64,000 bases of DNA. Origin: Brevibacterium zhoupengii (GTDB lineage: Bacteria > Actinomycetota > Actinomycetes > Actinomycetales > Brevibacteriaceae). The stretch spans positions 3,720,001-3,784,000 of the forward strand of contig NZ_CP088298.1 in assembly GCF_021117425.1 (NCBI RefSeq). The letters run 5' to 3'. Of this stretch, positions 33,462 to 41,914 are shown in pieces. The notes under the pieces are model-generated. The model did not search any database and was not told the origin of the DNA. It saw nothing but the letters and a program-made list of their open reading frames with translations. The translations under genes and the position numbers were made by a program. Each line of letters opens with the position of its first letter. Positions within the stretch are counted from its first letter, which is position 1.

Positions 33462-34211
33462 TCACCTGGGCAATCTGGCGGCGATCGCGGCCGCCGTCTC
33501 GGTCAGTTGGGGGACGAATTCGATGAGTTCATCCAAGGTTCGGCGGAACAGCGGTGCGGCCAATGCGAGGGCGGCCAGCAGACGTCCGTCGAGGTCGAAG
33601 ACGGGGACGGCCAGGGCGTTCATGCCGATGTCGTTCTCCTCAGACTGTCCTGCCCAGCCGGCATTGCGGATCTGTTCGAGCTTGGTTCGCAGCTGTGCGG
33701 GATCGGTGATGGAGTTCGGAGTCCGCGGCTCCAGCTCGAGCTCAGCGATCGTGTCTTCGCTGTTCGGGTCGTGGGCGAGGAGCGCCTGCCCCAGCGCCGA
33801 AGTGTGCAGCGGAGAATCGTCACCGGGATCCGTCGTGGTCCGAAACTGCGGACCGTCGACCGTGATCACCGTGAGCGCGGCATTGCCACGACGAACGGAG
33901 AGGATGCTCGACTCCCCCGTCGATGCCGTCAGTGCCTGGAGCAGGTCTTTGGACGATCCGGCGAAGCCACGACGATGAGCTACCTTCTGCCCGAGGCGGA
34001 AGACTTCCAATCCCAGGGTGTAGGCCTTGGTGGAGGGATCGTAGTCGGCATATCCGGACTCGACGAGACCGCCGAGCAGCCTGTAGGCGGTGCTGAAGGG
34101 ATGGCCGGTGAGCTCCGCAGCCCTGGCCGCGCTGATGCCCTCCGCGTGGTCACCGAGGAGTTCGAGCATGTCGAAGGCCTTGGTCACGGAGTTGGACCCC
34201 TTTGCCGGCAT
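33462..34211 (-). CDS. IclR-family regulator of the quinate/shikimate locus
   Basis: The 249-residue product starts at ATG 34211, preceded by AAGGAGG. Residues 5-70 form the winged helix (AAELTGHPFSTAYRLLGGLVESGYADYD), and residues 85-245 the GAF-like effector domain, including MNALAVPVFDLDGRLLAALALAAP. IclR proteins such as PobR and PcaR respond to aromatic-pathway acids. The Corynebacterium qsu locus uses a LysR-type activator instead, so the regulator type differs here. It is divergent from the transporter and dehydratase genes, with repeats in between. Confidence 0.86.
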   Translation of the reverse strand: MPAKGSNSVTKAFDMLELLGDHAEGISAARAAELTGHPFSTAYRLLGGLVESGYADYDPSTKAYTLGLEVFRLGQKVAHRRGFAGSSKDLLQALTASTGESSILSVRRGNAALTVITVDGPQFRTTTDPGDDSPLHTSALGQALLAHDPNSEDTIAELELEPRTPNSITDPAQLRTKLEQIRNAGWAGQSEENDIGMNALAVPVFDLDGRLLAALALAAPLFRRTLDELIEFVPQLTETAAAIAARLPR

Positions 34212-34246
34212 ACTTCGCCTCCTTGGCTCGACTGCTTGATTCGACT

Positions 34247-34298
34247 GTTCAGTTCGCATGAGTGAACTGAACGTGGCTCGTTGAAGTGAACTGAACGT
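34247..34298. promoter_or_regulatory. Inverted and direct repeats in the qsu divergent gap, probable IclR operators
   Basis: GTTCAGTTC (34247-34255) faces GAACTGAAC (34264-34272), 9-bp arms 8 bp apart. A third GAACTGAAC lies at 34288-34296, so AGTGAACTGAACGT repeats with a 24-bp period. TTGACA at 34298-34303 could be a -35 box overlapping the last copy. Further on, CACACTGTAA is repeated twice (34321-34342). Confidence 0.68.
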
Positions 34299-34384
34299 TG
34301 ACAGACTATGTCATCTCGATCACACTGTAAACCACACTGTAACAACGACTTCCATATTATGGCAATAGAGAGATGCGAGGAAGC

Positions 34385-35707
34385 ATGATCAACGCGACCG
34401 AAGACGCTCGTCCCGCCAAGACCCCGTTCCGGGCGGCGCTGTCGAGCTGGACGGGTTCGGCTCTCGAGTACTACGACTTCGCGGTCTACGGAACCGCCGC
34501 GGCCCTGGTGCTCAATTTCCTTTTCTTCCCGGACACAACCGCTCCGGGCATGGCCATCCTTCTGGCGATGGGCACCGTCGGCGTCGCATATGTGGTTCGT
34601 CCGCTGGGCGCCCTGATCATGGGGCCCCTGGGCGATCGCTACGGACGGAAGTTCGTCCTCATGCTCACCCTGTTCCTCATGGGGTTCTCGACCTTCGTCG
34701 TCGGCTGCCTGCCCACATTCGACCAGGTCGGATACCTCGCGCCGGCACTTCTGGTGCTGTGTCGCGTGATCCAGGGACTCTCCGCTGCCGGCGAGCAGGC
34801 GAGCGCGATCAGCGTCTCCCTCGAGCACTCGCAGGAGACCAAGCGCGCCTGGACGACGAGCTGGACGCTGCACGGCACCCAGTTCGGCACCCTCCTGGCC
34901 ACCGCGGTCTTCATTCCCTTCACTGCCCTCCTCCCCGAGGAAGCGCTGTTCAGTTGGGGCTGGCGCGTGCCCTTCTGGCTTTCGGCGCTTGTGGTGCTCA
35001 CCGCTTGGCTGATCCGCCGTGGCCTCGACGAACCGCCTGCCTTCAAGGAGGCCCGCAATGAGCATCCCCCGCTGATGGCGGTCTTCCGCTGGCACAAGGC
35101 CGCAGTCCTGCGTGTTGCCTCGTGTGCCATGGTCAACACAGTGAATATGGTCTTCACCGTCTGGTCGCTGTCGTTCGCCACCTCGATCGTCGGCCTCGAA
35201 CGCTCGACCATGCTGCTGGTCTCGGTCATCGCCAATGCCGTGGCTCTGCTCGCTATCCCAGCCGCCGCGATCCTCTCCGACCGCATCGGCCGCAAACCCG
35301 TCTTCATCACCGGAGCCTTGGGCGCCGGGCTGATGATGTTCCCCTACCTGGCTGCGGTCTCGAGCGGAAACTGGATCCTCATCTTCGTCTGCGGTGCGAT
35401 CATGTCCGGTTGCGCCTATTCGATGGCCAACTCGATCTGGCCCTCGTTCTACGCGGAGATGTTCCCGACCACTGTGCGCGTCACCGGTTTGGCTCTGGGC
35501 ACGCAGATCGGCTTCGCCGTCTCCGGCGGACTCGCCCCGGTGCTAGCCTCGGCCGTCGCCGGCGCCTCGGGTGAGAATTGGCTCTCGGTCGCCGGCTTCA
35601 CCGCCGGAGTCTGCGTCTTCACAGCCCTGGCCGCGATGACGGCAAAGGAGACCAAGGGGCTGAACCTCGAAGAGATCGACACAGTCCACGCTGCACGCTC
35701 ACACTGA
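34385..35707 (+). CDS. MFS metabolite:H+ symporter, ShiA/QsuA-like
   Basis: The 440-residue protein has twelve predicted helices with MHS-family motifs: GSALEYYDFAVYGTAAALV in helix 1, RPLGALIMGPLGDRYGRKFVL (loop 2-3, split by glycines) and RVIQGLSAAGEQASA. Family members carry shikimate, alpha-ketoglutarate or proline; context makes quinate or shikimate the likely cargo. I prefer ATG 34385, with GAGGAAG close upstream, over ATG 34373. It is the first gene of the rightward arm and is followed after 54 bp by the dehydratase. Confidence 0.88.
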   Translation: MINATEDARPAKTPFRAALSSWTGSALEYYDFAVYGTAAALVLNFLFFPDTTAPGMAILLAMGTVGVAYVVRPLGALIMGPLGDRYGRKFVLMLTLFLMGFSTFVVGCLPTFDQVGYLAPALLVLCRVIQGLSAAGEQASAISVSLEHSQETKRAWTTSWTLHGTQFGTLLATAVFIPFTALLPEEALFSWGWRVPFWLSALVVLTAWLIRRGLDEPPAFKEARNEHPPLMAVFRWHKAAVLRVASCAMVNTVNMVFTVWSLSFATSIVGLERSTMLLVSVIANAVALLAIPAAAILSDRIGRKPVFITGALGAGLMMFPYLAAVSSGNWILIFVCGAIMSGCAYSMANSIWPSFYAEMFPTTVRVTGLALGTQIGFAVSGGLAPVLASAVAGASGENWLSVAGFTAGVCVFTALAAMTAKETKGLNLEEIDTVHAARSH

Positions 35708-35761
35708 GAAGCGTGCCGGTGACGAAGAATTGCCCGTGACGAGAAGTAAGGAAGGACGTCC

Positions 35762-37666
35762 ATGCGAACGTCGATAGCAACAGTGTGCCTGTCAGGAACC
35801 CTGGAAGAGAAGCTTCGGGCCGCAGCACGGGCCGGCTTCGACGGAGTCGAGATCTTCGAACAGGACCTCGTCGTCTCCCCCGACTCCCCTGAGGCCATCG
35901 CGAAGCTGGCTGGCGAGCTGGGCATCAGCCTTGACCTGTACCAGCCCTTCCGGGATCTCGAGGGCGTCGATGAAGCTCAGTTTCAGAAGAATCTGAAGCG
36001 TGCAGAATCGAAGTTCCAGCTCATGGCTCGACTCGGAATCGACACCATTCTGCTGTGTTCGAACGTCGGGACCGCCACCATCTCCGATGACGGCGTGGTC
36101 GTGGAACAGCTCCGTCGCCTCGGCGATCTTGCTGACTCCTACGGGGTCAACGTCGCCTATGAGGCACTGGCCTGGGGTCGGTTCGTCTCCGAGTACGACC
36201 ATGCCTGGGACCTGGTGAAGGCCGCAGACCACCCACGGATCGGCACCTGCCTCGACAGCTTCCACATCCTCTCGCGCAATACGGATCTGAGCCGCATCGC
36301 AGATATCCCGGGCGAGAAGATCTTCTTCCTCCAGCTCGCCGATGCCCCCGCACTGACGATGGACGTCCTCAGCTGGTCCCGCCATCACCGGGTCTTTCCC
36401 GGTGAGGGCGCTTGGGATCTCAGCGACTTCCTCACCAGGATCGCGGCCACGGGCTACGCCGGGCCGGTGTCGCTGGAGGTCTTCAACGACTCCTTCCGCC
36501 AAGGCGACACCAACCGGACCGCCGTCGACGGCCTGCGCTCCCTGCGCTGGCTCGAGGCCAGCATCGCCGATGCTCCCGCACACGCGGCTGACTCTGCACA
36601 CGCAGCTGGATCAACAGCGCCGGGCACCGCACTGGATCTGCAGCCTCTGCCCGAAGTGGAGGAGCCGCGGGGAATCAACTATGTCGAGCTGAGCACCGAT
36701 GACCTCGGCACCCTGACTCGCCAGATGCACCAGCTCGGGTTCCAGTTCATCGGCTATCACCGCAGCAAACCCCACGTGCAGCTGTGGCTGCGGGGGCAGG
36801 CCCGGATCATCGTCAGCGAGGTGACCGAGGATGCGGGCACCACCTCGGCGCCGGTGAACGGCACGTTCCTGCGCGGAATCGGCTTCGAAGTCACCGACTC
36901 GCAGTCGGCCATGGAACGCGCCGCACTCCTGCACGCAGATGAAGTGCCGCGCGATCAGGCGCACAACGACGAGGTGCTGCGCGGAGTCTTCGCCCCCGAC
37001 GGCTCCGAGGTCTTCTTCCACCAGCTCGACGCGACGACCCCTGCCTGGATCAAGGAATTCGGACACGATCACGACGAACAGGTCTCCCACATCGACCATG
37101 TGAACCTGGCCCAGCCGTCGAACCACTACGACGAGGCTGTCCTGTTCTACACCTCGCTGCTGGCGCTGCACGCCCAATCCTCACAGGACGTGCCGAGCCC
37201 ATCGGGCCTGGTCAGGTCGCAGGTCATGTCGAGCACCGATGGATCGGTCCGCATGCCGCTCAACGTCTCACCGCAGCCGAATGCCGAAGCCGTCGCGGGC
37301 CGTGGAATCGGCTCGGTCGTCGAGGCGTACCCGGAGCACGTGGCCGTGGCCTGCGAGGACATCTTCCAGGCCGCCGCGACTGCGCTCTCTCGCGGACTCG
37401 ATTTCCTCCCCGTGCCCCAGAACTACTACGAGGACCTCGACTCCCGGTTCGATCTCGACCCGGAATTCCTGCAGCGGCTGCAGGAGAACCACGTCCTCTA
37501 CGATCGGGACGAACACGGTGAGTTCCTGCACTTCTATACCTCGACGATCGGGTCTGTGTTCTTCGAGATGATCGAACGCCGAGGTGACTACCTCGGATTC
37601 GGCGCTCCCGACGCTCCGGTCCGGTTGGCCGCACAGCATCGGAAGAACGCGCAGCGGGGCGCATGA
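35762..37666 (+). CDS. qsuB: 3-Dehydroshikimate dehydratase fused to an HPPD-like domain, QsuB-like
   Basis: The 634-residue, two-domain enzyme has a TIM barrel of the sugar-phosphate-isomerase type at residues 1-270 (FDGVEIFEQDL, LYQPFRDLEG, CLDSFHIL, VSLEVFND). This converts 3-dehydroshikimate to protocatechuate. Residues 300-625 form a double VOC domain like hydroxyphenylpyruvate dioxygenase, with likely metal ligands in VSHIDHVNLAQP and EFLHFYTSTIGSVFFEMIERR. Bacterial QsuB proteins are known to have this two-part build. It makes the locus a complete route from quinate/shikimate to protocatechuate; no pca genes are in the window. Confidence 0.92.
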   Translation: MRTSIATVCLSGTLEEKLRAAARAGFDGVEIFEQDLVVSPDSPEAIAKLAGELGISLDLYQPFRDLEGVDEAQFQKNLKRAESKFQLMARLGIDTILLCSNVGTATISDDGVVVEQLRRLGDLADSYGVNVAYEALAWGRFVSEYDHAWDLVKAADHPRIGTCLDSFHILSRNTDLSRIADIPGEKIFFLQLADAPALTMDVLSWSRHHRVFPGEGAWDLSDFLTRIAATGYAGPVSLEVFNDSFRQGDTNRTAVDGLRSLRWLEASIADAPAHAADSAHAAGSTAPGTALDLQPLPEVEEPRGINYVELSTDDLGTLTRQMHQLGFQFIGYHRSKPHVQLWLRGQARIIVSEVTEDAGTTSAPVNGTFLRGIGFEVTDSQSAMERAALLHADEVPRDQAHNDEVLRGVFAPDGSEVFFHQLDATTPAWIKEFGHDHDEQVSHIDHVNLAQPSNHYDEAVLFYTSLLALHAQSSQDVPSPSGLVRSQVMSSTDGSVRMPLNVSPQPNAEAVAGRGIGSVVEAYPEHVAVACEDIFQAAATALSRGLDFLPVPQNYYEDLDSRFDLDPEFLQRLQENHVLYDRDEHGEFLHFYTSTIGSVFFEMIERRGDYLGFGAPDAPVRLAAQHRKNAQRGA

Positions 37667-37776
37667 CAGCGGTGGCGATCAGCGCCAGCAGCGACAGTCA
37701 GCGCGGCCAACGTTGAAGCCAGTGCAGAAGAGGTGGAATCTGGCAGGTTCCGGGATCTTCTGGCAAGGTATTGCCC

Positions 37777-38091
37777 ATGAGCAATGAACAGATCTTTGAC
37801 GGGCCGTTGGCTCGTGCCGCCCGCGCCCTGGTTCGCGTGTCCGTGAAGGACGTTGCGTCCAAAGCTGATGTGAAGAAGTCCGAACTCAGGGACTTCGAAA
37901 AGGGACGCGATGACCTCACCGAACAGCAGGAGCACCGCATTCGCGAGGCCCTCGAAGAATTCGGAGCCAGGTTCGTCCACGATGAATCACAAGGCGGCTA
38001 CGGTGTGCGCCTGAAGTTCAACCGCGCCAAGGTTCGCGCCATCGAACGCTGGGAAGACGAGGGCGGCACCCCCGCCGAAGACGACGTCTGA
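37777..38091 (+). CDS. Small XRE-type DNA-binding protein
   Basis: The 104-residue product has a helix-turn-helix at about residues 18-48 (VSVKDVASKADVKKSELRDFEKGRDDLTEQQ), then a helix and a basic segment. The start is ATG 37777 with AAGG upstream. Nothing extends beyond the DNA-binding domain, so it may act as a dimer or antitoxin-like regulator, but no toxin gene is adjacent. A strong terminator follows. Confidence 0.75.
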   Translation: MSNEQIFDGPLARAARALVRVSVKDVASKADVKKSELRDFEKGRDDLTEQQEHRIREALEEFGARFVHDESQGGYGVRLKFNRAKVRAIERWEDEGGTPAEDDV

Positions 38092-38109
38092 GACCTCCCG
38101 AGCAGATAG

Positions 38110-38152
38110 GAAGCTGCCCCGACCGTGCGCTGTGCATGATCGGGGCAGCTTC
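38110..38152. terminator. Bidirectional terminator between the XRE gene and gap
   Basis: GAAGCTGCCCCGA and its perfect complement form a 13-bp stem around a 17-nt loop in the convergent gap. The run after the stem is short (TCTCGTTTC), so termination may be partial. Confidence 0.75.
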
Positions 38153-38193
38153 TCGTTTCGCTGAACACTCAGCTGGTGGGTCAGCCTGGTGGG

Positions 38194-39189
38194 TCAGCCT
38201 TCGGCGATGAGCTCCAGGTTGTCGACGACACGGTTGGAGAAGCCCCATTCGTTGTCGTACCAGGCGACGACCTTGACCATCTTGCCCTCGACGCGAGTCA
38301 GCGCGGAGTCGAAGATCGAGGATGCGGCCTGGCCGACGATGTCGCTGGAGACGATGGGTTCGGTCTCGTACTCGAGGATGCCCTTGAGCTCTCCGTCGGC
38401 AGCCGTGCGGTAGGCCTCAAGCACCTCGTCGCGGGTGACCTCACGGGACACGATGGTGTTGATCTCGACGATGGAGCCGACCGGAACGGGCACGCGCAAG
38501 GCATCGCCGCTGAGCTTGCCGTCGAGCTGAGGAAGCACCAGGCCGATGGCCTTGGCAGCCCCTGTCGATGTCGGGATGATGTTCTCCGCTGCGGCTCGGG
38601 CACGACGGGGATCCTTGTGCGGCCCGTCCTGGACCATCTGGTCGCCGGTGTAGGCGTGGACCGTGGTCATGAAGCCCTGTTCGATACCCGCCAGGTCGTC
38701 GAGTACCTTTGCCAGCGGAGCCAAGGCATTGGTGGTGCACGAGGCATTCGAGATGATGGTGTGTTCCGGCTTGTAGGCCTCGGTATTCACGCCGTAGGCC
38801 AGCGTGACATCCGCGCCCTTCGAGGGGGCGCTGACGAGGACCTTCTTCGCACCGGCAGTGATGTGAGCCTGTGCCTTCTCGGCCTTGGTGAAGCGGCCCG
38901 TGGATTCGAGGACCACGTCGACGTCCAGTTCTTTCCAAGGGAGATTTTCCGGGTTCTTCTCGGCAAGGATTCTGATCGACTTTCCGTCGATGATGATCTT
39001 GTCGTCGGAGACCTCGACGGGGAATCCGAAGCGACCCAGCGTGGTGTCGAACTTGAGCAGCCTCGCCAGGTCCTCGATGGGGCCGAGGTCATTGATGGCG
39101 ACGACCTCCAGATCGCTGCCGCGTTCAAACAGCGCGCGCAGGGTGCTGCGTCCGATACGACCGAAACCGTTGATGGCGATGCGAGTCAA
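38194..39189 (-). CDS. gap: Type I glyceraldehyde-3-phosphate dehydrogenase
   Basis: The enzyme is the phosphorylating GAPDH of glycolysis and gluconeogenesis. The 331-residue sequence has INGFGRIGR, AINDLG, the catalytic Cys in SNASCTTNALAP, the His in TVHAYTGDQ and WYDNEWGFSNRV. The start is TTG 39189, because AAGGAG lies exactly 5 nt upstream and the resulting TRIAINGFGRIGR is the normal N-terminus. An ATG at 39231 would add 14 unlikely residues. It stands alone and is not in a gap-pgk-tpi cluster, so it may be a second, gluconeogenic or erythrose-4-phosphate form. Confidence 0.93.
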   Translation of the reverse strand: MTRIAINGFGRIGRSTLRALFERGSDLEVVAINDLGPIEDLARLLKFDTTLGRFGFPVEVSDDKIIIDGKSIRILAEKNPENLPWKELDVDVVLESTGRFTKAEKAQAHITAGAKKVLVSAPSKGADVTLAYGVNTEAYKPEHTIISNASCTTNALAPLAKVLDDLAGIEQGFMTTVHAYTGDQMVQDGPHKDPRRARAAAENIIPTSTGAAKAIGLVLPQLDGKLSGDALRVPVPVGSIVEINTIVSREVTRDEVLEAYRTAADGELKGILEYETEPIVSSDIVGQAASSIFDSALTRVEGKMVKVVAWYDNEWGFSNRVVDNLELIAEG

Positions 39190-39380
39190 TGTCACTCCTT
39201 GCGAGGGGTTCTCCTTGTGGGTACACCTCAATATTCTCGCGAACAGACGAACCGCAACAGTGGCCAGCGAGACATTCTACGCAAGGTTATCGCCAGATGT
39301 ATTGCCAGATGCCGTAAGTATCTGGCCAGCCCTGCCTTGACCCGCTGGGGCGTCGACCAAACACGATCGCCACAGGCCGA

Positions 39381-39875
39381 TCAGTCGGACTTCCATTCGC
39401 CGTCAGCGCGTATGGCGGTGGTGATTCGTCGACTGCTGTCGCGCAGCTGGCGAGCTTGAGTCCGGGTCAGCGAATCGAAGACGAGCCTGCGCACAAGAGC
39501 AACGTGTCCGGGCGCCGCCGCACGCACGGCCGTCTGCCCATCCTCAGTCAGCGTAGCGATCGTACTGCGACCGTCGCTCGGATCCGGCGCCCTGCGAACC
39601 CACTGCTTCCGCTCAAGTCTGGCAACTGCGCGCGACAGCCGGGACAGGGTGCTGTTGGCGTAGCCGGCAAGCTCACTCATGCGAAGAGACCGCCCCTCAG
39701 CCTCCGAGAGTGCGCAGAGGATCCCGAACTCGAAGTGACTGATCCCCGAATCACCCTGCATCTGCGCGTCGAGTGCCGCGGGAAGCCACTCAAGAAGCGT
39801 CGCCACCGCCGACCACGCTTCAAGCTCATCAGGGTTGAAAGCATCAGCGGATTGATCATCGATCATGAGTGTCAT
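39381..39875 (-). CDS. MarR-family regulator
   Basis: The 164-residue product is a MarR winged helix: FEFGILCALSEAEGRSLRMSELAGYANSTLSRLSRAVARLERKQWV (residues 48-95, interrupted by turns) and the wing DPSDGRSTIATLTEDG. ATG 39875 or ATG 39866 are possible starts. It is divergent from a short-chain dehydrogenase, with two inverted 17-bp operator-like copies in the 99-bp gap. The natural expectation is repression of both genes, released by a substrate-like compound. Confidence 0.87.
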   Translation of the reverse strand: MTLMIDDQSADAFNPDELEAWSAVATLLEWLPAALDAQMQGDSGISHFEFGILCALSEAEGRSLRMSELAGYANSTLSRLSRAVARLERKQWVRRAPDPSDGRSTIATLTEDGQTAVRAAAPGHVALVRRLVFDSLTRTQARQLRDSSRRITTAIRADGEWKSD

Positions 39876-39888
39876 TCTAACATTTCAA

Positions 39889-39933
39889 TTGCCTGAGCAA
39901 GTAAACGCGCCTACGATTAACTTACTCAGGCAA
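39889..39933. promoter_or_regulatory. Two inverted 17-bp copies, probable MarR operators
   Basis: TTGCCTGAGCAAGTAAA (39889-39905, plus strand) matches the minus-strand reading of 39917-39933 at 15 of 17 bases. Each copy is itself partly symmetric (TTGC CTGA GCAA). Centre-to-centre distance is 28 bp. Confidence 0.7.
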
Positions 39934-39974
39934 GTAATTTCTGCTCTGGAGAGCAGTATGAAAGGACGCACACC

Positions 39975-40760
39975 ATGGATATGGGCATCTCAGGAAAAAG
40001 GGCGTTTGTCAGCGGCTCCACCCAGGGCATCGGATTCGCGGTGGCGGCGAGCTTGGCCGCCGAGGGTGCCACTGTAGTGATCAATGGTCGCGATGAGCAC
40101 CGAGTGACCGAAGCACTTGAAAGCCTTCGCTCCTTGATACCCGGCTGCGATGTCTCAGGGATCGCCGCCGATGTGGCTGACCCAGGGCAGGCCGGAGCTC
40201 TCCTCGACGCACTTGATCCCGTGGATGTGCTGGTCAACAATGTGGGACGCTTCGAGGTGTCGGCGTTCGAGGAGATCTCGGACGCGGAGTGGTCGCAATT
40301 CTTCGAGGTCAATGTGATGAGCGGGGTCCGCCTCTCGCGTCACCTTCTCAATCCGATGCTGAAGCAGGGGTGGGGCCGGATCATCTTCGTCGGCACCGAG
40401 TCCGCCGCTGATGTGCCCGGCGACATGATCCACTACGGGGCGACCAAGGCTGCTGCACTTGCGCTGAGCAACGGTCTCGCGAAACTCACCAGGGGTACCG
40501 GTGTCACGGTCAACACCGTTCTGGGTGGTCCGACCTATTCCACCGGCGTGGCGGACACCGTCGAGCAGATCGCTTCCGCGCAGTCGCTCTCTCCTGAGGA
40601 ATTGAAGTCCACACTCGTGCGTGGATCTTCGCTCCTCGAACGCTTCATCGAACCAGAGGAGATAGCGAATCTGGTGACCTATCTGGCCGGTACGAAGTCC
40701 TCGGCAACCAATGGCGCAGCACTTCGTGTCGAAGGCGGTGTTCTCCCCACCACCGTGTGA
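39975..40760 (+). CDS. Short-chain dehydrogenase/reductase
   Basis: The 261-residue classical SDR has the cofactor motif GSTQGIG at residues 14-20, NNVG at 88-91 and catalytic Ser143, Tyr154 and Lys158 (YGATK). An Arg after the second strand (INGRD) suggests NADPH preference. GAAAGGA precedes the ATG. The substrate is unknown. It is controlled, by inference, by the divergent MarR protein. Confidence 0.88.
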   Translation: MDMGISGKRAFVSGSTQGIGFAVAASLAAEGATVVINGRDEHRVTEALESLRSLIPGCDVSGIAADVADPGQAGALLDALDPVDVLVNNVGRFEVSAFEEISDAEWSQFFEVNVMSGVRLSRHLLNPMLKQGWGRIIFVGTESAADVPGDMIHYGATKAAALALSNGLAKLTRGTGVTVNTVLGGPTYSTGVADTVEQIASAQSLSPEELKSTLVRGSSLLERFIEPEEIANLVTYLAGTKSSATNGAALRVEGGVLPTTV

Positions 40761-40808
40761 GTCATCTACACGTATGAGCCATCTCCGCGCGTGAGCCATC
40801 GACGGCGC
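40758..40808. repeat. Three imperfect 17-bp tandem units at the SDR stop codon
   Basis: Units of the form TGAGCCATCTCCGCGCG start exactly at the TGA stop and repeat three times with a few changes (40758-40774, 40775-40791, 40792-40808). They fill most of the 80-bp convergent gap to the GlxA-type gene. Confidence 0.8.
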
Positions 40809-40840
40809 TGACGAGGCCGCCGGCCGAACCTATCCCGGAA

Positions 40841-41878
40841 TCAGCCGGAGAACGTGTGCCGGTACTCGTTGGGAGACGTCGAGAGGATGCGCTGGAAGTG
40901 CATGCGCAGGTTCGCACCGGTACCGAGTCCTACCTGGTCAGCGATCTGCTCGATGCCGAGATCACTGTTCTCGAGGAGTTCCCTGGCCAGGTCGACGCGG
41001 GCCCTGAGTACCCATTGCATCGGTGTGTAGCCGGTGTCGTCGACGAAACGCCGAGAGAATGTGCGCACGGAGACTCCCGCGTTGGCCGCGAGATCCGTCA
41101 GCGTCAGTGATTCACCGAGGTGCTGCAGGGCCCACTCGCGGGTGTCGGCGAAGACCTCGCCAAGAGGGTCCGGCACACTGCGCGGCACATATTGGGCCTG
41201 CCCCGCACTGCGGTAGGCAGCCGCGACGAGCCTGCGGGCGACCTGATTCGACAGGCCCACACCGTGGTCGCGGCGAATGAGGTGGAGACAGAGATCGATC
41301 GCCGAGGCTGCTCCTGCCGAGGTCAGCAGCTCGCCTTCATCGATGAAGAGGACATTCTCGTCGACCTCGATCGAAGGGTAGCGTCGGGCGAGCTCCTTCG
41401 CGGTCGACCAGTGGGTGGTGGCTCGCCTGCCGGCGAGCAGACCTGTGCGTGCGAGGACGAAGGTGCCCGTCGAGATCGCGGCGATTCGGGCGCCGCGTTC
41501 GAACGCCGAGAGCAGTGCCCCGACGACGGCAGCCGATGGCTCATCGTCGACAACCGAGGTGGCTCCGGGGATGATGATCGTGTCTGCCGACTCCAAGGCT
41601 TCGAGGCCGACATCGACGCTGTAGGAGAGACCATCGGCCCCGGTGATCACTCCGGCGGCGTCCCCGCAGACCTCGACCGAGTACGGCCAGGTTCCGCCCG
41701 GCAGGATGCCGCTCGGGTGGACTGTTGCGGTGGGGCTGACCGCGTTGGAGCCGCGGCCGAAGACCTGGACTGGGACGCCGAGGTCGATGGCAGACACCCC
41801 GCCCAGAGCCAGCACGAGAATGCGGTGCGGCTGCGAACGGGGTGTTCTGCGCAGTGGTGTTCGGGAGTCATCAGTCAT
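40841..41878 (-). CDS. GlxA-type regulator (DJ-1/PfpI-like domain plus AraC DNA-binding domain)
   Basis: The 345-residue product has a class-I-amidotransferase-like domain at residues 18-200 (DTIIIPGATS, AAISTGTFVLARTGLLAGRRATTHW). The Cys nucleophile position reads ISTGTF, so it is not catalytic. Residues 225-335 carry two AraC helix-turn-helices (LTDLAANAGVSVRTFSRRF and IEQIADQVGLGTGANLRMHFQ). Members regulate carnitine, arginine and other nitrogen catabolism. It follows an AhpD-like gene by 36 bp in the same direction, an arrangement suggesting redox or xenobiotic response. Confidence 0.9.
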   Translation of the reverse strand: MTDDSRTPLRRTPRSQPHRILVLALGGVSAIDLGVPVQVFGRGSNAVSPTATVHPSGILPGGTWPYSVEVCGDAAGVITGADGLSYSVDVGLEALESADTIIIPGATSVVDDEPSAAVVGALLSAFERGARIAAISTGTFVLARTGLLAGRRATTHWSTAKELARRYPSIEVDENVLFIDEGELLTSAGAASAIDLCLHLIRRDHGVGLSNQVARRLVAAAYRSAGQAQYVPRSVPDPLGEVFADTREWALQHLGESLTLTDLAANAGVSVRTFSRRFVDDTGYTPMQWVLRARVDLARELLENSDLGIEQIADQVGLGTGANLRMHFQRILSTSPNEYRHTFSG

Positions 41879-41914
41879 GATTGCTCTTCAGTCTAGGCAA
41901 TCAGACCGCCCGGA

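Noticed and set aside
37777-38091. Small XRE protein as the antitoxin of a toxin-antitoxin pair
   Set aside because: No small toxin-like gene lies on either side; the neighbours are QsuB and, beyond a terminator, GAPDH.
38176-39459. 427-codon open frame opposite GAPDH
   Set aside because: A shadow of the highly biased gap gene; no domain is visible and it runs into the MarR gene region.
39889-39933. Inverted repeat in the MarR/SDR gap as a terminator hairpin
   Set aside because: It lies between two divergent genes where no transcript should end; the two-copy arrangement fits operators.
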